From assembly GCF_021026315.1 (NCBI RefSeq), contig NZ_JAJNCX010000013.1:78169-142168 (forward strand): a stretch of 64,000 bases of DNA. Reading direction: 5' to 3'. Shown piece after piece: positions 1 through 7,898 of the stretch. Every line of letters begins with the position of its first letter. The stretch's first letter is position 1. Under the pieces are notes generated by a model that saw nothing but the letters and a program-made list of their open reading frames with translations, had not been told where the DNA came from and searched no databases. Source of the stretch: Rhizobium sp. C4 (GTDB lineage Bacteria; Pseudomonadota; Alphaproteobacteria; Rhizobiales; Rhizobiaceae). The position numbers were made by a program, and so were the translations under genes.

Positions 1-6
1 CTGAAA

Positions 7-444
7 TCAGAGAAGCCCGAGTTCCGAAAGCTCACGCTTCATGTGTTCGGGCATTTCATCGAGCCCGGTCCCGGCATTGCCGAGGTCCTTCGGCGCGTCC
101 TTGGGCTCCAGATAGCGCCAGCCCTGGAACGGGCGCTTCGGCTGCATGACCGTTTCGACGACTTCCGGACCGAGAACCAGTTCGGCGCGCGTGATCCCGT
201 CCCCACCGACCGTTTCGCGAATATCGAGGATCGGCTGGCGCGCCTTCACCTGACCCTTGATCACCCAATAGAGCGAACCACCGTCGATAATCTCGTCACG
301 GCGCTTGGGAAACATGCGGGTTACATGACTGGAATGCGGCTCCATACCGGCGGCGATGGCCAGCAGCGACCGTTCGGTCACCCATTCGCGCAGATCGTCA
401 ATCGAATCCGCACCGACGCAAAGCTTGATCATGTGAAGTGTCAT
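7..444 (-). CDS. DUF1489 family protein
   Basis: This 145-residue protein has the size and sequence character of the DUF1489 family, a small cytoplasmic protein common in alphaproteobacteria with no assigned reaction. It opens with MTLHMIKLCVG and keeps the conserved stretch RMFPKRRDEI followed by GGSLYWVIKG. It has no signal peptide or membrane segment. It lies 56 bases downstream of the serine dehydratase on the same strand and may be co-transcribed with it. The family call rests on memory of the motif pattern; the function is unknown. Confidence 0.8.
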   Translation of the reverse strand: MTLHMIKLCVGADSIDDLREWVTERSLLAIAAGMEPHSSHVTRMFPKRRDEIIDGGSLYWVIKGQVKARQPILDIRETVGGDGITRAELVLGPEVVETVMQPKRPFQGWRYLEPKDAPKDLGNAGTGLDEMPEHMKRELSELGLL

Positions 445-500
445 GGCGCCTTTGAACGACTTTCAGGCTGTCGCGTCAAGACGAGAATTGGAGCCGGATT

Positions 501-1901
501 TCAGCACTCGACCACGTTGACGGCAAGCCCGCCGGTCGAGGTTTCCTTGTACTTCTCGCTCATGTCGTTGCCGGTCTGGCGCATCGTCTCGATGCAGGCG
601 TCGAGCGGCACGAAATGCTGGCCGTCCCCCTTCACCGCCAGCGAGGCCGCCGTCACCGCCTTGACCGCGCCCAGCGCATTGCGCTCGATGCAGGGCACCT
701 GGACGAGGCCCGCCACCGGATCGCACGTCATGCCGAGATGATGTTCCAGCGCGATTTCGGCCGCATTCTCGATCTGCTCGGGCGAACCGCCCATCACGGC
801 GGCCATGCCAGCGGCGGCCATCGCGGCAGCCGACCCGACCTCGCCCTGACAGCCGACTTCAGCACCCGAGATCGAGGCATTGTGCTTGATGATGCCGCCC
901 ACGGCCGCTGCCGTCAGCAGGAAATCGTGAATGCCGTCGCGATCGGCATCGGCATGAAACTGCTTGTAGTAGCGGATGGTGGCCGGGATGACGCCGGCAG
1001 CCCCGTTGGTCGGCGCCGTCACCACGCGGCCGCCGGCCGCATTCTCCTCGTTGACCGCCATGGCGTAGACGCTGAGCCAGTCATTGGCGAAAAGCGGGTT
1101 CGGGCGGTTGGAGCGCCACTCTTCCTGCAGTTTCTCATGGATCGCGCGGGCCCGCCGGCGCACCTTCAGCCCCCCGGGCATGATGCCTTCGCCGCGAATA
1201 CCGCGCTCAACGCAAGCATCCATGGCCTGCCAGATGGCATCAAGCCCCTCGTCAAGCGCCGAACGGCTCATCACGGCCTCTTCATTCGCCCGCTTCATCT
1301 GGGCGATCGTCAGGCCGGAACGCGCCGCCATTTCAAGCATTTGCTTGGCCGTGGCAAAGGGGAACGGGACATTTGCCGGCGGCTTCCTGTCCTTCTCGCG
1401 GCGCATGGCTTCGAGTTCGGTATCGGTGACGACAAAGCCGCCGCCGATCGAGTAATAGACCTGCGTCAGCAGAAGGCGACCGTCGTGATCGAAGGCCGAA
1501 AGGCGCATGCCGTTGGCATGACCCGAAAGCGGCTGCTTCTTGTCGAAGACAAGATCCTCGACCGGATTGAAATGATAGGCTGGGTGGCCGGGCGGCGTGA
1601 CGCTGCGGGTCTTCTCGACCGTCTCGATGATCGCATCCATGTGATCGGGATCGACCTTGTCCGGCAACTCGCCGGCAAGGCCGAGGATCACCGCCCTGCC
1701 CGTGCCATGGCCGATGCCGGTATGGGCAAGCGATCCATGCAGGCTCACCTTCAGCGCCGCCACATGGGCACCCTGCGGACGCGGCCAGTCGTCGGAAAGG
1801 ATCAGTGCCAGAAACCGCGCGGCAGCCGACATCGGACCCATCGTGTGCGAGCTGGACGGACCGATGCCGATCTTGAAAACGTCGAAGACGGAAAGAAACA
1901 T
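501..1901 (-). CDS. sdaA: L-serine ammonia-lyase (single-chain, iron-sulfur type)
   Basis: The enzyme deaminates L-serine to pyruvate and ammonia in the cytoplasm, using an oxygen-sensitive [4Fe-4S] cluster. The 466 residues are normal for the single-chain form, in which the beta and alpha domains are fused. The N-terminal domain begins [20 protein letters not shown], the family signature. The alpha domain carries [16 protein letters not shown] and [14 protein letters not shown], which supply conserved cluster cysteines. The gene is transcribed leftwards, with the DUF1489 gene next downstream, and is divergent from the DUF599 gene. Nothing appears broken. Confidence 0.95.
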   Translation of the reverse strand: MFLSVFDVFKIGIGPSSSHTMGPMSAAARFLALILSDDWPRPQGAHVAALKVSLHGSLAHTGIGHGTGRAVILGLAGELPDKVDPDHMDAIIETVEKTRSVTPPGHPAYHFNPVEDLVFDKKQPLSGHANGMRLSAFDHDGRLLLTQVYYSIGGGFVVTDTELEAMRREKDRKPPANVPFPFATAKQMLEMAARSGLTIAQMKRANEEAVMSRSALDEGLDAIWQAMDACVERGIRGEGIMPGGLKVRRRARAIHEKLQEEWRSNRPNPLFANDWLSVYAMAVNEENAAGGRVVTAPTNGAAGVIPATIRYYKQFHADADRDGIHDFLLTAAAVGGIIKHNASISGAEVGCQGEVGSAAAMAAAGMAAVMGGSPEQIENAAEIALEHHLGMTCDPVAGLVQVPCIERNALGAVKAVTAASLAVKGDGQHFVPLDACIETMRQTGNDMSEKYKETSTGGLAVNVVEC

Positions 1902-2102
1902 GGATTGCGCCCGGCTGCTTGAGATTCAATCCGCCCATCTTATCCGCCAAAGAGGCGTTCGTAAGCCACCCATCGGCATGCGATGACGATTTCGCGACAC
2001 CCGGCAAGCCGCAGCGCCGTCCTCGACGGGAAAGCCGGAGAACCGGGCGTTGTCCACAGCCGCAAAGCTTCCGCCGAAGCCGAATCCGTGTCAGAAAACG
2101 TC

Positions 2103-2780
2103 ATGACCTCACTCGATTATTTCGCGCTCAGCATCTTCCTGATCCTCTGGTGGGGCTTCTCCTGGCTCACCAGCGGAAGGCCGAAGATTGCCCGTCCGGC
2201 GCTCACCCATCTCGTCAACAATTACCGCCGCGCCTGGTTGCGCAATTCGCTGACGCGTGACCTGAAAATGATCGACACGCAGATCATGGCAGGCCTGCAG
2301 AACGGCACAGCCTTCTTCGCCTCCGCCTCGATGTTCGCCCTCGGCAGCTGCTTTCCGCTTCTGGGTGCCTCCAACAGTGTCGGCTCGATCTATGCGACGC
2401 TCCCCGCTTTCTTTCAGACCGGGCAGGAAGGCTTCGAGTTCAAGGTCGTGGGGCTGGCGGCAATCTTCGCCTATTCCTTCTTCAAGTTCGGCTGGGCCTA
2501 CCGTCTCTTCAACTACTGCACGATCCTCTTCGGCTCGCTGCCGATGCCGAAACACACCCATGACGATCAGGAGGTGACGGAGCGCGCGGTCGAGCGGGTG
2601 ATCGAGCTGAACATCCTCGCCGGCAAGCATTTCAATGCGGGTCTCCGCGGCATCTTCCTGTCGATCGGCTATATCGGCTGGTTCCTGAGCCCCCTGCTCC
2701 TGATCGCACTCACCGTCTTCGTCATCGGCGTTCTGATCCGCCGGCAGTTTTTCTCCGAGGCGCGCGCCGCATTGTTGTGA
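2103..2780 (+). CDS. DUF599 family membrane protein
   Basis: A 225-residue integral membrane protein of the DUF599 family, function unknown. The frame is open further upstream to about 1983, but the ATG at 2103 is preferred because the hydrophobic segment SLDYFALSIFLILWWGFSWL begins two residues after it and the upstream stretch looks like noncoding sequence. About four membrane segments are visible, near residues 4-22, 70-90, 115-135 and 190-215. A polar loop between the third and fourth is rich in charged residues (HTHDDQEVTERAVERVIELN). It lies divergent to sdaA and 71 bases upstream of the DUF1624 gene on the same strand. Confidence 0.8.
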   Translation: MTSLDYFALSIFLILWWGFSWLTSGRPKIARPALTHLVNNYRRAWLRNSLTRDLKMIDTQIMAGLQNGTAFFASASMFALGSCFPLLGASNSVGSIYATLPAFFQTGQEGFEFKVVGLAAIFAYSFFKFGWAYRLFNYCTILFGSLPMPKHTHDDQEVTERAVERVIELNILAGKHFNAGLRGIFLSIGYIGWFLSPLLLIALTVFVIGVLIRRQFFSEARAALL

Positions 2781-2851
2781 GCCTGCCGCAAAAAAGGCGT
2801 GTCCGCGCGCCATGCGACACCGTCTTCTCAATGCAATGAAAGCGAAGGGTG

Positions 2852-3829
2852 ATGAGCCAGGACACTACGGTCGAGCAGCCGATCGGTCGGCTTCACTGGA
2901 TGGACGCGCTGCGCGGCATCGCGCTCGTCGCCATGGCGACCTATCACCTCACCTGGGATCTGGAATTCTTCCATTATCTGGAGCCCGGAACGGCAAGCAG
3001 CCTGCCGCTGAAGATCTATGCGCGATCGATCGCCTCAAGCTTCCTGTTCCTGGCCGGTTTCAGCCTCTATCTCGCCCATGGCAAAGGCATCCGCTGGCAG
3101 TCCTTCTGGACGCGCTTCGGCAAGATCGTGGTGGCGGCACTGCTGGTCACGACCGCGACCTTCTTTGCGATGCGCGACGAGTTCATCTATTTCGGGATCC
3201 TGCACAATATCGCGGCCGCCAGCCTGATCGGCCTCCTGTTCCTGCGCGCCCCGCCGCTCGTCAATATCCTGGTGGCCGCCGCCGCCATCGCCGCGCCGAT
3301 CTGGCTGCGCGATGGCGTCTTCAACACGCCGGCGCTCTACTGGGTGGGCCTGTCGGAAAGTGTCCGCCGCTCCAACGACTACGTGCCGCTGCTGCCCTGG
3401 CTCGGTCCGTTCCTGATCGGGATTTCCGCTGCACAACTTCTAATAAAGTTTCGACTCATAAGAATTCTGGCTGGCGACGACGCCAAAAAATTCCACGTCT
3501 TTTCCGGGTTATCCACAGTTGGTCGCCACAGTCTTGCCTTCTACCTGCTGCACCAACCGATCCTGATCGCTATAGTATGGTGCATCGCACAAGTGTTCCC
3601 GGCAGCCAGCCCCGATCCAGCTTTGTCCTATATGCAGAGTTGTAAGGCGGCCTGTGCAGCACAACAGTCCGAGTCCTTCTGTAGTTCGTTCTGCGGCTGC
3701 ACTCTGACTGAGCTGAAAAGCCAGAACCTGTTCGACGTACTGGAACGAGGCGAACTCGACGTCAACAACGACGCGCGTGTACTTGGCATCAGCCGCCAGT
3801 GCACAAGGACTGCGCAGGGACAGGAATAG
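2852..3829 (+). CDS. DUF1624 (heparan-alpha-glucosaminide N-acetyltransferase-like) membrane protein
   Basis: A polytopic inner-membrane protein of 325 residues. The opening RLHWMDALRGIALVAMATYH matches the start of the DUF1624/acyltransferase-like fold, whose members transfer acetyl groups across membranes to sugars; the substrate here is unknown. Seven or more hydrophobic segments run to about residue 255 and include SLAFYLLHQPILIAI. A hydrophilic cysteine-rich tail follows, with the pattern CKAAC then FCSSFCGC. From about base 3427 the composition turns noticeably AT-richer with rarer codons. A GTG three bases upstream is an alternative start. It is followed 11 bases later by the methyltransferase-like gene. 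Confidence 0.8.
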   Translation: MSQDTTVEQPIGRLHWMDALRGIALVAMATYHLTWDLEFFHYLEPGTASSLPLKIYARSIASSFLFLAGFSLYLAHGKGIRWQSFWTRFGKIVVAALLVTTATFFAMRDEFIYFGILHNIAAASLIGLLFLRAPPLVNILVAAAAIAAPIWLRDGVFNTPALYWVGLSESVRRSNDYVPLLPWLGPFLIGISAAQLLIKFRLIRILAGDDAKKFHVFSGLSTVGRHSLAFYLLHQPILIAIVWCIAQVFPAASPDPALSYMQSCKAACAAQQSESFCSSFCGCTLTELKSQNLFDVLERGELDVNNDARVLGISRQCTRTAQGQE

Positions 3830-3840
3830 GCAACAGGATC

Positions 3841-4314
3841 ATGAACGAGTTTCGGTCGCGCCCCTTGAATTTTCCATGGCCTCCACTGTTTTACATCGCC
3901 GCCTGCATGGTCGGCTTTGCAATCGAGGCGCGCATGCCCTCGCCGCCCGGTTTTCATCTGACGGTGCTGGCGCCGATCACCGGCTGGGCCTTCATCACCA
4001 TGGCCGTCAGCCTCGACATCTGGGCGATGAAGACGCTCTCTGACCGTGACACGGCCGTGATGCCGATGAAATGCGCAAGCCGGCTCGTCACCTGCGGCCC
4101 CTATCGTTTCACCCGCAATCCGACCTATCTCGCCTACACGCTGCTGCTGATCGGTGTCGGTCTGGTTGCAGGCAGCGCCTGGGTGATGATCGGCGCCGTC
4201 ATCGCGGCCGGCCTCACCACCTATCTCGCCATCCGCCCGGAAGAGTTTCACCTTCTGTCGCGCTTCGGTTTCGAATTCGAGCGCTATTGCCACGGCACCC
4301 GCCGCTGGCTTTGA
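3841..4314 (+). CDS. Isoprenylcysteine carboxyl methyltransferase-like membrane protein
   Basis: This 157-residue membrane protein belongs to the ICMT/phospholipid-methyltransferase-like group. The diagnostic C-terminal segment GPYRFTRNPTYLAYTLLLIG matches the RNPxY signature, and the end (EEFHLLSRFGFEFERYCHG) also fits. Such proteins methylate lipids or small hydrophobic substrates at the membrane using S-adenosylmethionine, but in bacteria the substrate is generally unknown. Three or four hydrophobic segments are visible. The ATG at 3841 is favoured because it precedes the first membrane segment. It is the last gene of a rightward run and ends just before a strong terminator. Confidence 0.8.
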   Translation: MNEFRSRPLNFPWPPLFYIAACMVGFAIEARMPSPPGFHLTVLAPITGWAFITMAVSLDIWAMKTLSDRDTAVMPMKCASRLVTCGPYRFTRNPTYLAYTLLLIGVGLVAGSAWVMIGAVIAAGLTTYLAIRPEEFHLLSRFGFEFERYCHGTRRWL

Positions 4315-4335
4315 GACTAGCGACATCAGAAACAG

Positions 4336-4370
4336 AAAGGCCGCCGGACATGTCCAGCGGCCTTTTTTTT
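4336..4370 (+). terminator. Rho-independent terminator after the ICMT-like gene
   Basis: Arms AAAGGCCGC and GCGGCCTTT, with an inner GGAC/GTCC pairing, are followed by eight T residues on the + strand. It sits 22 bases past the stop at 4314, between two converging genes. Confidence 0.9.
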
Positions 4371-4394
4371 CATTCCCTCGGTCAAAGACCCTGA

Positions 4395-4781
4395 TCAGGT
4401 CCCGACGCCGATTTCGGCAAGCCGTGTCAGGCACTGCTCTTCGATGAGATCGAGTTCTGTGATCGTGTCCTCGATATCCTTGCGCTTCTGCTTCAGCTCG
4501 TCGCGCTTTTCGGTCACGCGCCTGAGCATCAGCGTCAGCTGGCCCGACTCGCCCGGCGGATCCTTGTAGGCGAGGATGATCTCGCGGATCTCGGCAATGG
4601 TGAAACCGATGCGGCGACCGCGCAGGATGTTCTGGATGATGCGACGATCCGAATGCCGGAAGAGCCGGGTGCGACCCCGCCGCTCAGGATGAACCAGCCC
4701 TTCGTCTTCGTAGAAACGCAGTGTTCGGGTGGAGATGCCGAACTCCCGCGTCAATTCCGTGATGGTGTAGAGCTTTTCCAC
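4395..4781 (-). CDS. MerR family transcriptional regulator
   Basis: A 128-residue DNA-binding protein. The N-terminal winged helix-turn-helix YTITELTREFGISTRTLRFY is the MerR signature, followed by EDEGLVHPERRG and a C-terminal dimerisation helix with a charged coiled-coil pattern (EKRDELKQKRKDIEDTITEL). It resembles the LiuR-type branch that controls branched-chain amino acid or acyl-CoA catabolism; no cysteine pattern for metal sensing is seen. The frame is open to an ATG at 4811, but that codon overlaps the probable -10 element. The GTG at 4781, preceded by GGAAAAA, is therefore taken as the start. Confidence 0.85.
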   Translation of the reverse strand: MEKLYTITELTREFGISTRTLRFYEDEGLVHPERRGRTRLFRHSDRRIIQNILRGRRIGFTIAEIREIILAYKDPPGESGQLTLMLRRVTEKRDELKQKRKDIEDTITELDLIEEQCLTRLAEIGVGT

Positions 4782-4809
4782 GTCTGTTTTTCCAATCGAT
4801 TTTGAGCCC

Positions 4810-4837
4810 ATTCTATTGACCTTAACGTAAAAGTCAA
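4810..4837 (-). promoter_or_regulatory. Promoter and probable self-operator of the MerR gene
   Basis: On the minus strand TTGACT (-35) and TAGAAT (-10) are separated by 16 bases. The spacer and -35 form an inverted repeat, TTGAC at one end and GTCAA at the other, centred on TTACGTTAA. A dyad between -35 and -10 is the usual MerR-family operator arrangement. The implied transcription start near 4803 lies downstream of the ATG at 4811, supporting the shorter coding sequence. Confidence 0.65.
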
Positions 4838-4885
4838 TCAGCGGTTCGATTTCGTTGGTAAGGCATTCATAGCATAATCAGAGCA

Positions 4886-6313
4886 TCAAAGCACGCCATA
4901 CCACCACGATGCCAGGCCCAGGAACGAGAAGAAGCCGGTGACATCCGTCACCGTCGTCACGAAGACGGCGGAGGCGACGGCGGGGTCAATGCCGAAACGG
5001 TCGAGCAGCAGCGGGATGAGGATCCCGCCGAGCGCTGCCGCCAGCATGTTGATCAGCATGGCGGTGGCAATGATGCCGCCGATGCTGAGATCGTGGAACC
5101 AGAGCCCGGCGACAATCCCGATCAGCACGCCGAAGATCAGACCGTTGAGAATGCCGACGCCCGCCTCGCGGCCGATGATGCGCGCGGCATTGTAGATGTC
5201 GAGGTCCTTGGTGGCGAGCGCCCGCACCGTCACGGTCATGGTCTGCGAGGCCGCATTGCCGCCCATGCCGGCAACGATGGGCATCAGCACGGCCAGCGCC
5301 ACGACCTTCTCGATCACGCCGTCGAACAGCGCGATCACCGAGGCCGCCAGAATGGCGGTGAGCAGGTTGACCAGAAGCCATGGCACGCGCGAGCGCGAGG
5401 TGCTGATGACCGTATCGGACAGCTCTTCGTCGCCGACGCCGCCGAGGCGCATCAGGTCTTCCTCGGCCTCTTCCTGGATCACGTCGACCACGTCGTCGAT
5501 GGTCAGCACGCCGACCAGCCGGCCGTTCTCGTCCACCACGGCGGCGGAGAGAAGGTCGTATTGCTCGAAGACCTGGGCGGCCTCTTCCTGGTCCATCTCG
5601 GCAGGCACCGGATGGTTCGTCTCGCGCATGATCTCGTCGATCTTCAGGTCCCGCGTCGAACGGAGAATGCGGTCGAGATCAACGGCGCCGAGCAGCTTGA
5701 AGGTGGGATCGATGACGAAGATCTGCGAGAAACTCTCCGGCAGGTCGCGCTCGTCGCGGAGATAGTCGATCGTCTGGCCGACATTCCAAAACGGCGGCAC
5801 GGCGACGAATTCCGTCTGCATGCGGCGGCCGGCCGAGCTTTCCGGATAGTCGAGCGCGCGGCGCAGGCGCACCCGCTCGGTGAACGGCAGCTGCGCCAGG
5901 ATCTCTTCGCGGTCTTCCTGGTCGAGGTCTTCCAGGATGTAGACGGCGTCGTCGGAATTCATTTCGCCGATGGCGGCCGCCACCTGATCGTTCGGCATCT
6001 GCTCGACGATTTCGAGACGGATGGCCTCGTCCACCTCGGTGAGCGCGGTGAAGTCGAAGGCATCGCCGGCAAGGCGCACCAGTGCATGCCGCTGATCGGC
6101 CTCCAGCGCCTCGATGAGATCGCCAAGCTCGGATTCATGCAGGCGCGCAACATTGTGACGAAGGAATTCGACATCCTCCGCCTCCAGCGCCTCGCCGATG
6201 ATCGCCAGATAATCCTGCCGGATCAGACCGTCTTCGTCATAGATGTCGAAATGCTCGGTCGTCTCGTTGCCTGGAGACAGGCGTCCGCGTTCCAGTTCGC
6301 CGGTTTCAGCCAT
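4886..6313 (-). CDS. mgtE: Magnesium transporter MgtE
   Basis: A magnesium channel/transporter of 475 residues with the complete MgtE architecture. The acidic N domain of helical repeats spans about residues 15-140 (SDDAVYILEDLDQEDREEIL). Two CBS domains cover about 150-265 (VVDENGRLVGVLTIDDVVDV). The membrane domain, about 290-475, has five helices and carries the family signature PIVAGMGGNAASQTMTVTVR. The ATG at 6313 is preferred because AGGAGA lies five bases upstream; the frame continues to 6358. In characterised MgtE proteins the N and CBS domains sense cytosolic Mg2+ and gate the pore. No magnesium riboswitch was recognised upstream. Confidence 0.95.
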   Translation of the reverse strand: MAETGELERGRLSPGNETTEHFDIYDEDGLIRQDYLAIIGEALEAEDVEFLRHNVARLHESELGDLIEALEADQRHALVRLAGDAFDFTALTEVDEAIRLEIVEQMPNDQVAAAIGEMNSDDAVYILEDLDQEDREEILAQLPFTERVRLRRALDYPESSAGRRMQTEFVAVPPFWNVGQTIDYLRDERDLPESFSQIFVIDPTFKLLGAVDLDRILRSTRDLKIDEIMRETNHPVPAEMDQEEAAQVFEQYDLLSAAVVDENGRLVGVLTIDDVVDVIQEEAEEDLMRLGGVGDEELSDTVISTSRSRVPWLLVNLLTAILAASVIALFDGVIEKVVALAVLMPIVAGMGGNAASQTMTVTVRALATKDLDIYNAARIIGREAGVGILNGLIFGVLIGIVAGLWFHDLSIGGIIATAMLINMLAAALGGILIPLLLDRFGIDPAVASAVFVTTVTDVTGFFSFLGLASWWYGVL

Positions 6314-6484
6314 CGGCGTCTCCTGTGCAAGAGATGATTTTCGGGTTCGCGCCGCCATCGAGCGAGCTTCACCGTGCTACCGGAAAACCACGCATCAGTC
6401 CACCGACGTAACGGCAGGCAGGCTTGGAAAACTCCGGCAAAGCCCTGTTTTTCCGGCAGGATCGACGCTCCCGACAGGTGAAGG

Positions 6485-6504
6485 CTTACTTTACCTTTCT
6501 TTAC
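6485..6504 (-). promoter_or_regulatory. CpxR-like binding site upstream of the Spy/CpxP-like gene
   Basis: On the minus strand the sequence reads GTAAA, five bases, GTAAA, then directly GTAAG. GTAAA-N5-GTAAA is the consensus recognised by CpxR in enterobacteria. It lies about 70 bases before the Spy/CpxP-like start and ahead of an OmpR-type regulator and kinase. The match is visible; regulation by the neighbouring regulator is inferred. Confidence 0.5.
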
Positions 6505-6573
6505 AAACGGCAGATACGCGCGAAACGTTCCCCGGGCATGATGGTCCTCATCGAAAACCCAGCCGAACAGGCA

Positions 6574-7134
6574 ATGGAGACCATCATGGAACCGAATGAA
6601 AACAGGCAGGACACCGCAAAGACCGGGCTCTCCTGGAAGCGACGCTCGACCATTGCAGGTCTCGCCATCGTCGCCGTCACGATTGCCGGCGTTGGCGCCT
6701 TTGCCGTCGCCCGGGACAACTTCGGCCCTCCCGGCATGGAAATGGCCGACATGGGCATGGGCGGCCATCACGGCGGCATGATGCAGAAGGTCAAGGGCGG
6801 CTTCATGGAACATCGCCTGACCAAGGCGCTCGACAGCGTTGACGCCACCGACGAGCAGAAGCAGAAGATCAAGGCGATCTTCGACAAGGCCCGCGAAAGT
6901 GTCGCCGACATGCGCGGCGAGCGCGGCCAGATGCGCGATCAGGTCAAGGCGCTTCTCGAAAAGCCGGTGATCGACCGCGATGCCGTGGAAACCATGCGCA
7001 AGGCCCGCGTCCAGAAGATGGACGATGCCTCCAAGATCATGACCACCGCCATGATCGACGCGGCGGAAGTGCTCACCCCCGACCAGCGCGCCAAGCTCGC
7101 CAAGGAATTCGAAGCTCACCGCCCGCGCTGGTGA
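6574..7134 (+). CDS. Spy/CpxP-like periplasmic protein (LTxxQ-type)
   Basis: A 186-residue protein with an N-terminal membrane/signal segment (STIAGLAIVAVTIAGVGAFA), a Met/His/Gly-rich stretch (MGMGGHHGGMM), then helical repeats of the Spy/CpxP type: DATDEQKQKIKAIFDKAR in the middle and a C-terminal LTPDQRAKLAKEFEAHRPRW. Such proteins act in the periplasm as chaperones or as accessory sensors that damp a Cpx-like kinase, and some bind metals. The gene immediately precedes a regulator/kinase pair and follows a CpxR-like box. ATG codons at 6574 and 6586 are both possible; 6586 has GGAGACC upstream. Confidence 0.75.
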   Translation: METIMEPNENRQDTAKTGLSWKRRSTIAGLAIVAVTIAGVGAFAVARDNFGPPGMEMADMGMGGHHGGMMQKVKGGFMEHRLTKALDSVDATDEQKQKIKAIFDKARESVADMRGERGQMRDQVKALLEKPVIDRDAVETMRKARVQKMDDASKIMTTAMIDAAEVLTPDQRAKLAKEFEAHRPRW

Positions 7135-7184
7135 TGCTATAACAGGCTTGGGGATTCCCCGGGCCACGGAAGGGACACAACAGC

Positions 7185-7898
7185 ATGACGGCGGACATAC
7201 TCATCATCGACGATGATACGAGGCTCACCGCCATGCTGGAAGATTACCTGAAGAAACAAGGATTTGCCACGCGCGCCAGCGCGACCGGCAAAGACGGCCT
7301 GGCGGAAATCGCCCGCACTCCGCCGGCCGTCGTCATTCTCGACCTCATGCTGCCTGACCTCGACGGCTTTGAGGTCTGTCGGAAGGTCCGCGCCACCTCG
7401 GACCTTCCGATCCTCATGCTGACTGCCAAGGGCGAGGAAACCGACCGCATCGTCGGTCTCGAACTCGGCGCCGACGACTATCTCCCCAAGCCCTTCTCGC
7501 CGCGCGAACTTCTGGCGCGCCTGCGCGCCATCCTGCGCCGCAGCCAGGGCACCATGACCTCCGCGCGCGATGCCGACATCCTCACCTTCGGCGACCTCGA
7601 AATCGACCGTGGCGCCCGCCAGATCCGCGTCGCTGGCGAGGAGCGCCAGATCACCGGCTATCAATACGATCTCCTGCTGGCGCTGGCCGAAAATGCCGGC
7701 CGGGTGCTGTCGCGCGACCAGCTGATGGACATGGTCAAGGGCGAGGAGCTGGAAGCCTTCGACCGCTCCATCGACGTGCACATCTCGCGCATCCGCGCCG
7801 CGATCGAGACCGACCCCAAGCACCCGCGCCGCATCATCACCGTGCGCGGCGCCGGCTATCTCTTCGCCCGCCACCAGACGCCTTCAGGTGGCGCATGA
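7185..7898 (+). CDS. OmpR/CpxR-type response regulator
   Basis: A 237-residue two-domain response regulator. The receiver domain (about 1-120) has the acidic cluster IIDDD, the phosphoacceptor D53 in VVILDLMLPDLDGFEV, the conserved T in LMLTAKGEE and K in DDYLPKPF. The winged-helix DNA-binding domain (about 135-230) shows GYQYDLLLALAENAGRVLSR and ends with ITVRGAGYLFA. It overlaps the kinase gene by four bases (ATGA), so the two are translationally coupled. Context with the Spy/CpxP-like gene suggests an envelope-stress role. That is inference, as the receiver does not identify the stimulus. Confidence 0.92.
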   Translation: MTADILIIDDDTRLTAMLEDYLKKQGFATRASATGKDGLAEIARTPPAVVILDLMLPDLDGFEVCRKVRATSDLPILMLTAKGEETDRIVGLELGADDYLPKPFSPRELLARLRAILRRSQGTMTSARDADILTFGDLEIDRGARQIRVAGEERQITGYQYDLLLALAENAGRVLSRDQLMDMVKGEELEAFDRSIDVHISRIRAAIETDPKHPRRIITVRGAGYLFARHQTPSGGA

